This document shows, piece after piece, positions 35,253-44,194 of a stretch of 64,000 bases of DNA (position 1 is its first letter; the number at the start of each line of letters is the position of its first letter). This stretch comes from Martinezella lusitana (GTDB taxonomy: Bacteria; Pseudomonadota; Alphaproteobacteria; Rhizobiales; Rhizobiaceae). The position numbers and the translations under genes are program-made. A model generated the notes under the pieces. That model was not told where the DNA came from, made no database searches, and saw only the letters and a list, made by a program, of their open reading frames with translations. Location: assembly GCF_010668395.1 (NCBI RefSeq), contig NZ_WUEY01000026.1, positions 1-64,000 on the forward strand. Direction: 5' to 3'.

Positions 35253-35999
35253 CTAGAGCCGTGATCCGCCGTCAGCCTGGACGACTTCGCCGGTGATCCA
35301 CCGGGCTTCATTGGAGGCGAGGAAGGTGACGACGCGTGCGACGTCCTCGGGGCGTCCGACGCGCTTCATCGATTGCATGGCGAGCGTCCGCTCCCTGCCC
35401 TCGTGCGTTCGCACGAAAGAGGACATCTCGGTCTCAACGATCCCCGGCGCGACCGCGTTCACGCGGATGTCATGCGGGCCAAAGGCGCTGGCGAGATATT
35501 TTACGATGGTTTCCAGCGCGCCCTTCGTCGCGGCATACGCTGCATGCCCGCCGATCGGTGAGCGCGCCGCGAGAGACGAGATGAATATGACGTTGCTGTC
35601 GGTGCACATGATCGATCGAAGCTGCTGCACGAGGAACAGCGGCGCCCTGACGTTGACGGCGAAGAGCCTGTCGAATTCCTCGATCGTGAGATCCTCGATC
35701 GAGGCCGGGACGAAGATACCGGCGTTGGCGACGAGGATGTCGAGGCGTCCGCCGATGATTTCCTTCGCGCGCTTGGCAAGCCTGTGCGGCCCGTCCGGTG
35801 CGGAAAGGTCCGCGCTGATCTTTTCGGCGCGTGAGCCGAGGGAGCGGATTTCGGCCACGACCTGATCTGCCTCCCGTGCATGCCGACCGTAGTGAACGAT
35901 GACCTGCGCGCCCTCCTGGGCGAGGCTCAGAGCGGTCGCACGGCCGATCCCGCGCGAAGCGCCGGTTACAACCACCGTCTTCCCTGAGAGCTCGGCCAT
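35253..35999 (-). CDS. SDR, FabG-like, copy 2
   Basis: 248 residues with TGASRGIGRATAL, LVANAGIFVPASIEDL, the active Ser in VIFISSLAARSP and YAATKGALETI. Resembles the SDR at 31347 more closely than the other two in this window. It lies between the alpha/beta hydrolase and the MFS exporter on the minus strand. Confidence 0.9.
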   Translation of the reverse strand: MAELSGKTVVVTGASRGIGRATALSLAQEGAQVIVHYGRHAREADQVVAEIRSLGSRAEKISADLSAPDGPHRLAKRAKEIIGGRLDILVANAGIFVPASIEDLTIEEFDRLFAVNVRAPLFLVQQLRSIMCTDSNVIFISSLAARSPIGGHAAYAATKGALETIVKYLASAFGPHDIRVNAVAPGIVETEMSSFVRTHEGRERTLAMQSMKRVGRPEDVARVVTFLASNEARWITGEVVQADGGSRL

Positions 36000-36092
36000 T
36001 GCGTATTCCTTTCATAGGTTCGGGACGCAAGCGGCCCTCTGGCCATCCTCGTGGATGGCCAGCGCGTCCTGTTGGGCTGCCGGAGCTGTGGA

Positions 36093-36944
36093 CTAGAAGT
36101 GGTTCTTATCCAGGAACGTCGAAACGTCCGATACGAACAGTTCCGGATACTGGTACTGGGAACCGTGGCTGCTGTCCGGGTAGAGGATCAGCTGTGCGTT
36201 CGGAAGATTCTGCTGCAGGATAAATGAGTTGACCGTATAGATGATCACGTCGTTGCCGCCGTTGACGACCAGCGTCGGCTGATTGATCGACTTCAGGTAG
36301 GCATGGGGATTCTCGCGCGGAGCGCCCCACTTCCCGAGAGCTTCGATCTGCGCCGGTGCGACCTTCTCGCTGACCTCATGATCGCGTCCCTCCGTGCGGA
36401 GGCGAAAGCGCTTCAGAAATTCGCGGCCTGCGGCCTGGCTCCTGTCCGTGGGGGTGAAGAAAACCCCCAGCCACAGGTCGTCGGGGTGCTCGTAGGTCCC
36501 GCCGAACACCGCCAGGGCTTCCGGGGTCAGCGTTTCCATGGCCTCACCGCTGCGCGGACCGGTCCCGACGAGGATCAGCTTGCGCACCAGATCGGGGGCG
36601 GCGAGAGCCATTTCCTGGGCGACAAGGCCGCCCAGCGAGAAGCCGAGCACATCCACCTTGGAAAGGCCGAGCGCCTTGACGAAGGCGACGGCGTTCGCCG
36701 CCATGCCCTCGATCGTGGTCGGAACCTCGCCGGAGGTGGTCGAAATCCCCGCGTTGTTGAACAGGATCACTTCACGGCCCTTGGCAAGGCCGTCCGTGAC
36801 AAGCGGATCCCAGTGATCCATTGTCCCGGTGAAGTGCATGTTCATGACGAGAGGAACGCCTTCCGGATTGCCGAAGCGGCGATAGGCGAAATTCACTCCC
36901 GCCGCCTCGACGAACTGCGTCGGCGCAGTGTGATGCGTAGTCAT
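36093..36944 (-). CDS. Alpha/beta hydrolase (haloperoxidase/esterase-like)
   Basis: 283 residues from ATG 36944 with taggagc just upstream. Nucleophile Ser in GFSLGGLVAQEM, Asp region in VVNGGNDVIIY and His in YPDSSHGSQYQYPELF. N-terminal FAYRRFGNPEGVPLVMN leads into the oxyanion strand. It could hydrolyse an ester or lactone made by the monooxygenase and reductase set. 34 bases after the SDR at 36979. Confidence 0.85.
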   Translation of the reverse strand: MTTHHTAPTQFVEAAGVNFAYRRFGNPEGVPLVMNMHFTGTMDHWDPLVTDGLAKGREVILFNNAGISTTSGEVPTTIEGMAANAVAFVKALGLSKVDVLGFSLGGLVAQEMALAAPDLVRKLILVGTGPRSGEAMETLTPEALAVFGGTYEHPDDLWLGVFFTPTDRSQAAGREFLKRFRLRTEGRDHEVSEKVAPAQIEALGKWGAPRENPHAYLKSINQPTLVVNGGNDVIIYTVNSFILQQNLPNAQLILYPDSSHGSQYQYPELFVSDVSTFLDKNHF

Positions 36945-36978
36945 GATGATGCTCCTAAGATGCTGCAGTTGATCGAGA

Positions 36979-37725
36979 TCAGCCAGCGGTCTTGCCGCCG
37001 TCCACCGTGACGACCTGGCCCGTGACGAAGGAAGCCTGCTCGGAGACGAGGAAGGCGATCGCGTGAGCCACGTCCTCGGGCTTGCCGATACGGCCGAGCG
37101 GGACGCCCGACGCGAGCGCGGCCTTGTTCTCCTCGGTGCCGGTGAAGCGGTCGAGCATGCCCGTATCCGTCGGGCCGGGCGCAACTGCGTTGACACGGAC
37201 GCCCGAGCCGGCGACTTCAAGGGCGGCCGACTTGGTCAGGCCTTCCACGGCATGCTTGCTGGCAGAGTAGACCGAGGCATAGGCGGCGCCTTCGTGACCG
37301 TAGGTCGAGGAGATGTTGACGATGCTACCCACGCCGCGCTCCTGCATTACGCGCAGCTCGTGCTTCATGCTGAGCAGCGTGCCGAGAACATTGGTGTCGA
37401 AGGTGGCGGCGTAGCTTTCCGCGGTCTGGGCGGTGACGAGGCCGGGCTGTCCTTCGGTGCCGGCGTTGTTCACGGCGGCGTCGAGGCGGCCATGCAGGCT
37501 GATTGTCTGGTCTACAAGGTTGCGGACGTCATCGTCGTTGCGAACGTCTGCGCGTATGAACGAAGCAACTCCGCCGCCTGCATTGATCTCTTCGGCAAGG
37601 GCATACCCCTTAGGTTCGTTGCGGCCGGAGACAACCACCTTGTTTCCCTGCTTGGCAATTTCGATAGCGGCTGCGCGGCCGATGCCCGTCAGCGCTCCTG
37701 TGATCAGTACTACACGTTCAGACAT
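36979..37725 (-). CDS. SDR, copy 3
   Basis: 248 residues: TGALTGIGRAAAIEIAKQG, AAVNNAGTEGQPG, SIVNISSTYGHEG and the catalytic YSASKHAVEGL. First gene of the leftward set SDR - hydrolase - SDR - MFS - OYE, and divergent from the LysR gene at 37886, the classic arrangement of a LysR activator and its target operon. Confidence 0.9.
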   Translation of the reverse strand: MSERVVLITGALTGIGRAAAIEIAKQGNKVVVSGRNEPKGYALAEEINAGGGVASFIRADVRNDDDVRNLVDQTISLHGRLDAAVNNAGTEGQPGLVTAQTAESYAATFDTNVLGTLLSMKHELRVMQERGVGSIVNISSTYGHEGAAYASVYSASKHAVEGLTKSAALEVAGSGVRVNAVAPGPTDTGMLDRFTGTEENKAALASGVPLGRIGKPEDVAHAIAFLVSEQASFVTGQVVTVDGGKTAG

Positions 37726-37834
37726 GGCTCAAATCCTTGATATTTCTGTTAAAAGACGGAGTCTTCGGGCACTGCGTCGCAGCTGCTTTCCGCTTCCGTT
37801 GAGTAACTGTGTAGGCTTGTTCAGCTGCATTGAA

Positions 37835-37855
37835 AAAGACTTTGTAAGTTGGTAG
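37835..37855 (-). promoter_or_regulatory. ACAAAGTCTTT site in the divergent LysR/SDR promoter
   Basis: On the minus strand the site reads ctaccaacttacaaagtctt and one more t. It begins about 30 bases upstream of the LysR start and 109 bases upstream of the SDR start. Copies are at 28095-28112 and 31257-31277. A probable LysR operator. Confidence 0.5.
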
Positions 37856-37885
37856 ATATACCTCTGAAGCATGGAGTCTATCGTT

Positions 37886-38776
37886 ATGGAACTTCGTCAC
37901 CTGCGTTACTTCATCGCCGTCGCCGAAGAGGGCAGCCTTACTCTCGCGGCGGAAAAGCGCCTTCATACCGCGCAGCCGTCCCTGTCGAGGCAGATACGGG
38001 ACCTGGAATACGAGGTGGGAGTACCGCTGCTCCTGCGCAGCGCCCGCGGCATCGAATTGACCGCCGCCGGAAAGGCGTTCCTCGATCACGCCCGGCAATC
38101 CGTTACGGAAGCGGAGGCCGCCGTCGAAGCCGCCCGCAGGGCGGCGGAGCCGGACAAGCCGGTTTTCTCGATGGGATTTCTGACGGGGATGGAGGTCGAG
38201 TGGCTTCCGATCGCATCGCGCATCCTGCGCGACGAACTTCCCAATATCGAAATCAGGGTCGTCAGCCAGTATTCCCCCCAGCTCGCCGAGGATCTGCAGA
38301 GAGGCAAGCTTGACGTCGCATTCCTTCGCAACGAGCAGAAGCAGAACGTCGAATACCGGGTCGTCGCCAGCGAGCCGCTGGTGGTCGTTCTGCCGAGCGA
38401 TCATCGGCTCGCTGCGGAACACGAAATTGACCCTCGTGATCTGGTAGGTGAGATCTTCATCGGCATGTCCGACATCCCCCATGTGCTGAGGGGTGTCATA
38501 GACGGCTATTTCGCCAAGCTCGGCCTCGACATCAAACCCACCCATGTGATCGACAATTTTGCGATGGCCATCTCGCTGGTGGCGTCCACACGCGGGGTCT
38601 GCCTTCTTCCTGCCTACGCGGAAAACTTCCTGTCGTGGTCGGTCGTCAGCCGCCCTCTGAAGGGAGAAAGCCCGACCATCGATCTGATGCTGGGCTACAA
38701 CAATCTGAACACGTCGCCATTGCTGCGCCTGTTCCTCACGCGGATGGAAAACCAGGCTGTAACACCGGCGCGCTAG
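37886..38776 (+). CDS. LysR-family transcriptional regulator (CatR/HcaR-like)
   Basis: 296 residues from ATG 37886 (ggag about 8 bases upstream); an ATG 15 bases earlier is possible. MELRHLRYFIAVAEEGSLTLAA starts the winged HTH (to about residue 62, TAAGKAFLDHARQ), followed by the two-lobe effector domain. Such proteins sense small aromatic or acidic effectors. It probably controls the divergent SDR-hydrolase-SDR-MFS-OYE set. Confidence 0.92.
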   Translation: MELRHLRYFIAVAEEGSLTLAAEKRLHTAQPSLSRQIRDLEYEVGVPLLLRSARGIELTAAGKAFLDHARQSVTEAEAAVEAARRAAEPDKPVFSMGFLTGMEVEWLPIASRILRDELPNIEIRVVSQYSPQLAEDLQRGKLDVAFLRNEQKQNVEYRVVASEPLVVVLPSDHRLAAEHEIDPRDLVGEIFIGMSDIPHVLRGVIDGYFAKLGLDIKPTHVIDNFAMAISLVASTRGVCLLPAYAENFLSWSVVSRPLKGESPTIDLMLGYNNLNTSPLLRLFLTRMENQAVTPAR

Positions 38777-39102
38777 GGTCTTGGGTGAAGCCATTGCCTG
38801 ACGGTTCCTTCCGTTAGAACGCCCCTGGAGGCTGGAGACATGCACCTCATAGCGTCTCGCCCGCCGAAGCCATCGCGGCGAGGCCTGTCGTTGCTGCCTT
38901 GGTCTAACACCCGCCCCGTTCCGGCTATTGGATGATTCCCGCCACTTTTGAGCAATCGTGCAGCGAAGCATCCGAAGGCTGAGATGTTGGGTATGGAGCT
39001 GCGTGGATGCGGCAGACGAAGAAAGCAGGACCTCAGGCAAAACCCGAGAGCGCCGGCCTACAAGACAAGAGACGGTCCGACCGCGCGCATCGAACCGCCC
39101 GC
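38777..39102. other. Intergenic region between convergent regulator genes
   Basis: 326 bases. No coding frame with a plausible start or family, no clear terminator and no repeat was noticed. Confidence 0.45.
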
Positions 39103-40131
39103 TCAGCCCGAAAACTCGTAGTCGTACGGCGCGTCAACGCCATGCGCCGCAAGGGCCTTGTCCCGGATCCAGGCCAGGGGAGTGGTTCCGACAATCTTGC
39201 TGAACGTCCGGGTAAAATGCGCCTGATCGCAGAAGCCCAGGGTCAGGGCCACATGGGCGAGCGACATCTCTTTGCGGAGAAGAAGGGATTTCGCGGTCTC
39301 TATCCGTGCTTCGATCAGCCATTGATGCGGAGCTTTTCCCGTCGAAATCTTGAATGCGCGGCAGAAATGGGCGACGGACATCGTGACAATTTCCGCAAGT
39401 TCGGAGAGTGCCGCGGTCTCTGCGATATTGTCCAGCATATGGCGCTGAACCTTTTGCAGCTGAAAGGGCGCCATGCCTCCGCGGGCGAGAGATCGCGGCT
39501 TCTGACGATGCGACCTGGCAAGCGCAATCATCATCGCGGATGCGAGCGTATCCCCGAAAAGAGAGTCGTCGGATAGCGACGACTGACATTCATGCGCAAT
39601 TAGCTTCGACAGATCCATGAGACGCTGGTCGAGAAACATCAGCTTCGGAATGAGCTTTCCGGACGATCCCGTCACCTCGTCATAGACATCCTGAAGACGG
39701 CTTTCATCCACTTGAACGAGCAGGTGTCGAAGAAAACGCACCCTTTCCGATGTTCCCCCCGCCCGGAAGCTTTTCGGCAGAATGCTGACAGGTCCCTCGT
39801 TAAAACGCTCCAGATCGCTTTCCGGTCCGGAGCTTCCGGCGGCATCGACTACAAACTTGCCGCCCACAACCTCAAGGACGACGGAAATCCTTGCCGATGA
39901 CGAGTCGATTTCCACTTTCATGGAATGCTCGGCCTCCACATAGTCGAGGGTCGCCGAGACGTGGCTCCATGTTCGTCTGTAGCGCTGCGTGATGACGCCG
40001 CCATGGTACACGACCGGATCTGTGGCAGACCAGCTTGGCGAACCTTCGGCCGACCGGAGAGGCAAGCCCGATTTTATCGAGGCCGGGTGGCCATCGGACG
40101 GAAGTGCCGTAGCACGAGCATTTGCCAACAT
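39103..40131 (-). CDS. AraC-family transcriptional regulator (342 aa)
   Basis: ATG 40131 with gagggg about 9 bases upstream. The N-terminal 200 residues resemble the AraC-binding-like domain of the long AraC regulators (WSHVSATLDYVEAEHSMKVEI, GPVSILPKS). The C-terminal part has two HTH motifs (LSELAEIVTMSVAHFCRAFK, LAHVALTLGFCDQAHFTRTF). Same strand as the STAND gene at 40285, 153 bases downstream. Effector unknown. Confidence 0.88.
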   Translation of the reverse strand: MLANARATALPSDGHPASIKSGLPLRSAEGSPSWSATDPVVYHGGVITQRYRRTWSHVSATLDYVEAEHSMKVEIDSSSARISVVLEVVGGKFVVDAAGSSGPESDLERFNEGPVSILPKSFRAGGTSERVRFLRHLLVQVDESRLQDVYDEVTGSSGKLIPKLMFLDQRLMDLSKLIAHECQSSLSDDSLFGDTLASAMMIALARSHRQKPRSLARGGMAPFQLQKVQRHMLDNIAETAALSELAEIVTMSVAHFCRAFKISTGKAPHQWLIEARIETAKSLLLRKEMSLAHVALTLGFCDQAHFTRTFSKIVGTTPLAWIRDKALAAHGVDAPYDYEFSG

Positions 40132-40284
40132 AATGATAGTCCCCTCGTCGAAACCTGGGGAGACGATCGGAGGAGGAGGGACGAAAAACAAATTATACGT
40201 TGTGAGAAAATGTGGACGCTATCGGCTCTTCCGGGCGCACCTGGCAATCGAATGCCAATGCAATCCCTCGATGGCCTTGGCACT

Positions 40285-41640
40285 TTATGGGACATTCGAT
40301 CTTGCGATCGAAAGACGTCGAATATCGTTGCCGAGCCTGTAGATTTTCGCGTCGCCTTCGATGTCGACCAACATCACCGACTTGAGGATGAGCGAAAGAA
40401 AACGATCAGGGAATGCACTACGTTCGCTCGCCGTGCGCGCGCAGGCAGCAAACGCCGCATCCATTTCAAATGGGCCGGCAAAGACGGAGAGCCGACGGAG
40501 CACGTCCTTCTCTTCGTCGGACAGCATCCTGTAGCTCCAATCGACGTTCGCACGTAGAGTCCGATGCCGGTCAGGCCGCGCATGGCGCGCTTCCAGGTCG
40601 AAAATTCCGTCCTCCGGGATATTTCGCAGGGCTTCGACGCCGCCTCGCCTGCAGTGAACGGCGGCTATCTCGATCGCAAGCGGCAGTCCGTCCAGGCGCC
40701 TTGAAGCGTCCGCCACCATAATCCGCTCGGACTCGGAAAGCGATCCAGCATCCAGATGCCCCCGCATCAGCAGCACCTCCACCGACGGATAGGACAGAAT
40801 CCGTGGCCAACTGGATCCGGCAGGCGGCACCGCAAGCATCCCAAGCCTTCGCTGCCGTTCGCCGGCCGTCATCAGCGGCGCTCTGCTGGTGGCGATCACG
40901 AACAGATCTTTGAAGGATGCAAGCAGTCTTCGAGCCGTCTCTGCCGCGAAAATCGTGTCCTGCTCGCAGCCGTCCAGGATCAAAAGCGCACCGCCTTCGC
41001 TGCGCTGAGCCTGCAAGGACGCCATAGCGGTCGATATCATCCCCAGACCATGGATTGCCGCGACGTTCACCACCAGGACGCCACGGGAAAACCGCTCGCG
41101 CAGATCGTCGGCGATTGCCAGAGCCAACGACGTCTTTCCCACGCCGCCGGCACCGACGATGGTGAGGAAGCGATCCGATAGGAGCGTTCTGCCAAATGCC
41201 GCGATCTCGTCCTTCCGGCCCGCCAATTCCGTTTCCCGCCAGAACGAAATTTCCCGTTCGCTGTCCGGGTCGAGTGCCTTGATCCGCGCCTGCGTCTCCG
41301 AGGGCGCATGGAATCCCTCGCTTCCGTCGGGATATTTCGGGTTAACTTCCGCAATGAAGGAATAGCCTTTGCCCGACAATGCGGCAATGAACCTGCATTC
41401 GCTTGATTGGCCCAGGGCTTTGCGTAGCGGGGCGATGTGAAACCTGAGCTGAGAGGGATCCATCCTTCTGTCCGGCCACACTTTTCCGACAATCTCTTCG
41501 CTCGAGATAGTTTCGCCTCGACGCTCCACCAGGCACGCAAGCAGATCGAACCCGCGGCCAGCGAGACGCATGGGCCTGCCGTCGCGCGTCAGCTCGCGGC
41601 GCAGCGTATCGAGTTCAAACGATCCGAAGCAGTACCGCAT
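40285..41640 (-). CDS. Short STAND-type regulator: winged helix plus NB-ARC-like ATPase, no TPR tail (451 aa)
   Basis: ATG 41640 with aaaggagcg upstream. Residues 1-97 are a PhoB/CadC-type winged helix (FGSFELDTLRRELTRDG to GKGYSFIAEV). The ATPase has Walker A GAGGVGKT at 163-170, Walker B LLILDGCEQ near 219, the TSRAPL sensor and GLPLA at 318-322. The chain stops soon after the winged-helix-like ARC part (RRLSVFAGPFEMDAAFA), so the roughly 450-residue helical repeat sensor of the 926- and 953-residue paralogues is missing. It is either a natural short form or a decayed copy; the frame is intact. Confidence 0.8.
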   Translation of the reverse strand: MRYCFGSFELDTLRRELTRDGRPMRLAGRGFDLLACLVERRGETISSEEIVGKVWPDRRMDPSQLRFHIAPLRKALGQSSECRFIAALSGKGYSFIAEVNPKYPDGSEGFHAPSETQARIKALDPDSEREISFWRETELAGRKDEIAAFGRTLLSDRFLTIVGAGGVGKTSLALAIADDLRERFSRGVLVVNVAAIHGLGMISTAMASLQAQRSEGGALLILDGCEQDTIFAAETARRLLASFKDLFVIATSRAPLMTAGERQRRLGMLAVPPAGSSWPRILSYPSVEVLLMRGHLDAGSLSESERIMVADASRRLDGLPLAIEIAAVHCRRGGVEALRNIPEDGIFDLEARHARPDRHRTLRANVDWSYRMLSDEEKDVLRRLSVFAGPFEMDAAFAACARTASERSAFPDRFLSLILKSVMLVDIEGDAKIYRLGNDIRRLSIARSNVP

Positions 41641-41760
41641 TCGCTCCTTTCCCAGGCAACCCCGATCGGCTTCCATGTTCGGCCGGGTTGATGCGGCATA
41701 TCCGCCGCGCATATCATATCAACCGCGGCGAACTCCTCTTTGAATTGGCCCGGCACACCT

Positions 41761-43770
41761 CTAGCGCACCCGACCCGACGATCGGCGAGAGGTGTCGCGC
41801 AACAATTTCGCCAGGCCGCCCCGCATTTCCTCGGCCGGACCGCCAACATAGTGGCGAACCGCCGTCAGCATTTTCAAAAGAGATGCTTCCAGATATTCAT
41901 TCGAGGGAGCGCTTTCGAAAAGCGGCCGCGCGCGCTCAAGATAGTTCAGATAGTCACGCAGCAAGCCGACCTCCAGAAAAAGCACGCTGGCTGAGAGGCA
42001 CAGTTTGATCGCCAGCTCGGGGTCGCCCCGTTCGGACTGGCACCAGTCGAGCGCAGCGCGAATGTCTCCAATCAATTTGGCGTGCGCTTGCCGCCAGGCG
42101 GCACGATCTGCGTTCGGGTACGAAGCATCCAGGCGCCTGAGCTCCTCTTCGAAGAGAACGGCATGCAGGCGACGAGCCTCATCCTCCTCCCCGCTTTCAC
42201 GCAGGCGCTGCAGGGCGTAGACCCTGGTCGTCGCCAACAGGGAGTAGTTGTTGGTCTTCTCGGCCGCGTCAAAGTCAACCAGCGATTTCAGCACCAGCTC
42301 CGCGAGATCTTCGAAGGCTTCCCGCGCGGAAGGCGCATGCTTCGCCCCGACACAGACCGCCAGGCTTTCCGAAAAGGCGCCGTCGAATACCGACAGGCGA
42401 CAAAGCATCCTCTGCTGTCTGAGCGACAGAAGACCGAAGCTCCAGCCTTGGCTGGCCGACATCGATCGATGCCGAGGCGGTATCCGTTGATGATGACTGC
42501 CGACACCGGCATCGATTGCGGAGGTCAGAAGGTCCGATAGGCCTGAAAGCCCGAGATCCTGATACCTGGCCGCTGCAAGCTCGATCGCCAGCGGAATGCC
42601 GTCGAGCCGGCGACATATCGCGGCGATCAACGACAAACGGCGCCCGTCGGCCAGCAGGGATGCAGCGATCTGCGACCTCTCCACAAACAGCGCAATCGAA
42701 GGACAGGAAAGAACCTCATCGATATCGACGCTGTCGTCCATCGCCGGCAGCGGCAGCGTCGACAACCGCCTGAGCCTTTCGCCGACAGCGCGTATCGGTT
42801 CACGGCTCGCGGCGAGGATGACGGCGGACGGCAGTTCGCTCCGTATCCGCTCCACGAGTGCCGAGGCGGTTTCAATGGCGTGCTCGCAGCTATCGAAGAT
42901 CGTGAGCAGCCGCTCATTCCGAGACAGGGGAGCCATCTGTTGCAACCAGTCAGCGATCGCGGGATCCAAGCCTGGAGCGGAAGCAACGCCTAAGCTGGGG
43001 CCGGGCCTCTCCATACCCGAGAAGTCGACGAAGGCGATCTTGTCGAAGACGTTGGCAAGCCGCGCTGCTACCGCCAGCGCAAGCGCTGTCTTGCCGACGC
43101 CGCCGGCGCCGATGATGGTGAGGAAGGATTCGCTCAGAAGGGCCTCGGCGACAGCCGGGACATCCGTTTCTCGGCCGAAGAGACGAGGCTGCGCATCGTC
43201 GGATCCGAGCCAGCGGACGATGGGCCAAGCGCCACCTTCTCGCTTCGCTATTTTTGGAATGTCGCCATGCGGCTTCTCCAGATTGCCGGCAGCGCAACCC
43301 GGGCGAACCTTTTCGGTCAACATGTATCCTCTGCCAGCGACAGTGGTCAGCAAGGTGTGTTCAGGGTCGTCGAGCAGCCTTCTCAACACCTTCATCTGAA
43401 ATCGAAGTGCGCTATCCCCCACAGCCCTCCTGCCCGGCCACGCGCGCGCCACCAATTCGGCATGCGTGACGACTTCCCCCGCATTTTCGACCAGGGCAAG
43501 CAGAAGATCGAATGCCCGGCCGCCTATGGCCAGATGGACACCCTCGCGAGTGAGCCGGCGCGACTGGGGATCCATCCGGAATTGCCCGAACGTCAAGCAG
43601 GAGAGCTCATGGCCATCGCCTATTCGTCCGGAGCGACTGAGGGGAAGAGGCATCGGCGAGGAATCCCGGCGCTCGCAGGAGCTACCCTCTCCTGCTTCAG
43701 GCTTGCAGCTCGACGAGGCCCGCAAAGTGAGCAGCGAAAGCTCCTCCGGCCATCGGTCATCCGCGTCCAT
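41761..43770 (-). CDS. STAND-type winged-helix ATPase regulator (669 aa)
   Basis: The start at 43770 lies 18 bases after the ABM copy 3 stop, so the two are one operon. A roughly 57-residue leader of unknown role (start at 43653 also possible) precedes the winged helix (FGQFRMDPQSRRLTREG to GRGYMLTEKV). Then Walker A GAGGVGKT at 221-228, Walker B LLTIFDSCEH at 288-297, AASREPIRAVGER and GIPLAIELAA. The C-terminal helical part is only about half the length found in the 926- and 953-residue paralogues. Predicted to sense a ligand, bind ATP and control nearby promoters. Confidence 0.82.
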   Translation of the reverse strand: MDADDRWPEELSLLTLRASSSCKPEAGEGSSCERRDSSPMPLPLSRSGRIGDGHELSCLTFGQFRMDPQSRRLTREGVHLAIGGRAFDLLLALVENAGEVVTHAELVARAWPGRRAVGDSALRFQMKVLRRLLDDPEHTLLTTVAGRGYMLTEKVRPGCAAGNLEKPHGDIPKIAKREGGAWPIVRWLGSDDAQPRLFGRETDVPAVAEALLSESFLTIIGAGGVGKTALALAVAARLANVFDKIAFVDFSGMERPGPSLGVASAPGLDPAIADWLQQMAPLSRNERLLTIFDSCEHAIETASALVERIRSELPSAVILAASREPIRAVGERLRRLSTLPLPAMDDSVDIDEVLSCPSIALFVERSQIAASLLADGRRLSLIAAICRRLDGIPLAIELAAARYQDLGLSGLSDLLTSAIDAGVGSHHQRIPPRHRSMSASQGWSFGLLSLRQQRMLCRLSVFDGAFSESLAVCVGAKHAPSAREAFEDLAELVLKSLVDFDAAEKTNNYSLLATTRVYALQRLRESGEEDEARRLHAVLFEEELRRLDASYPNADRAAWRQAHAKLIGDIRAALDWCQSERGDPELAIKLCLSASVLFLEVGLLRDYLNYLERARPLFESAPSNEYLEASLLKMLTAVRHYVGGPAEEMRGGLAKLLRDTSRRSSGRVR

Positions 43771-43788
43771 CTTTCATCGCCTCATCTG

Positions 43789-44088
43789 TCAGAGCTCCCG
43801 GAGCACATGCAGCGACAGCGAGTTGAGAAGCGCCCTTGATCCGGTCATGAAGGAACGAAGCGGGGCTGCCGTCTTGTGCGTCTTGAACGCTGCGTGGTTC
43901 TCCCATTTTTCGATGACCACGAAGGTGTCGCTTCCGAAGCCCGGGTCGGTTTCGTCGGCATCTCCCATCGCGATATATTCCAGGCAACCAGGTTCCTTCC
44001 TCACGGCGGGCACTATTTCTTTAAAAGCCTTCAACAGCGCCTCGCGCATTCCCGAATTTGCAATGATGATGCTGATGACGTGGATCAT
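43789..44088 (-). CDS. ABM domain protein, copy 3
   Basis: 99 residues from ATG 44088 with a strong site (ttggaggaag). MIHVISIIIANSGMREALLK, GCLEYIAMGDAD and FVVIEKWENHAAFKTH give the ABM core, collinear with copy 1 (about one third identical). First gene of an operon with the 669-residue STAND regulator, which suggests that the regulator responds to the substrate or product of this small enzyme. Confidence 0.85.
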   Translation of the reverse strand: MIHVISIIIANSGMREALLKAFKEIVPAVRKEPGCLEYIAMGDADETDPGFGSDTFVVIEKWENHAAFKTHKTAAPLRSFMTGSRALLNSLSLHVLREL

Positions 44089-44140
44089 TTAATCTTCCTC
44101 CAAGACCTGACTACCTACGATAGTGCCGGCCCCGAATTCA

Positions 44141-44156
44141 TATTGAACAGATTTGA
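44141..44156 (-). promoter_or_regulatory. TCAA-N5-TTCAATA motif before ABM copy 3
   Basis: Minus strand tcaaatctgttcaata, ending 52 bases before the ATG at 44088. Outside the TCAA and TTCAATA boxes it differs from the two other copies, so it is the boxes and their spacing that are conserved. Confidence 0.6.
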
Positions 44157-44194
44157 TGCAAATGGGCGTCGATCGATGTTCCCGTCTTCAAGTG

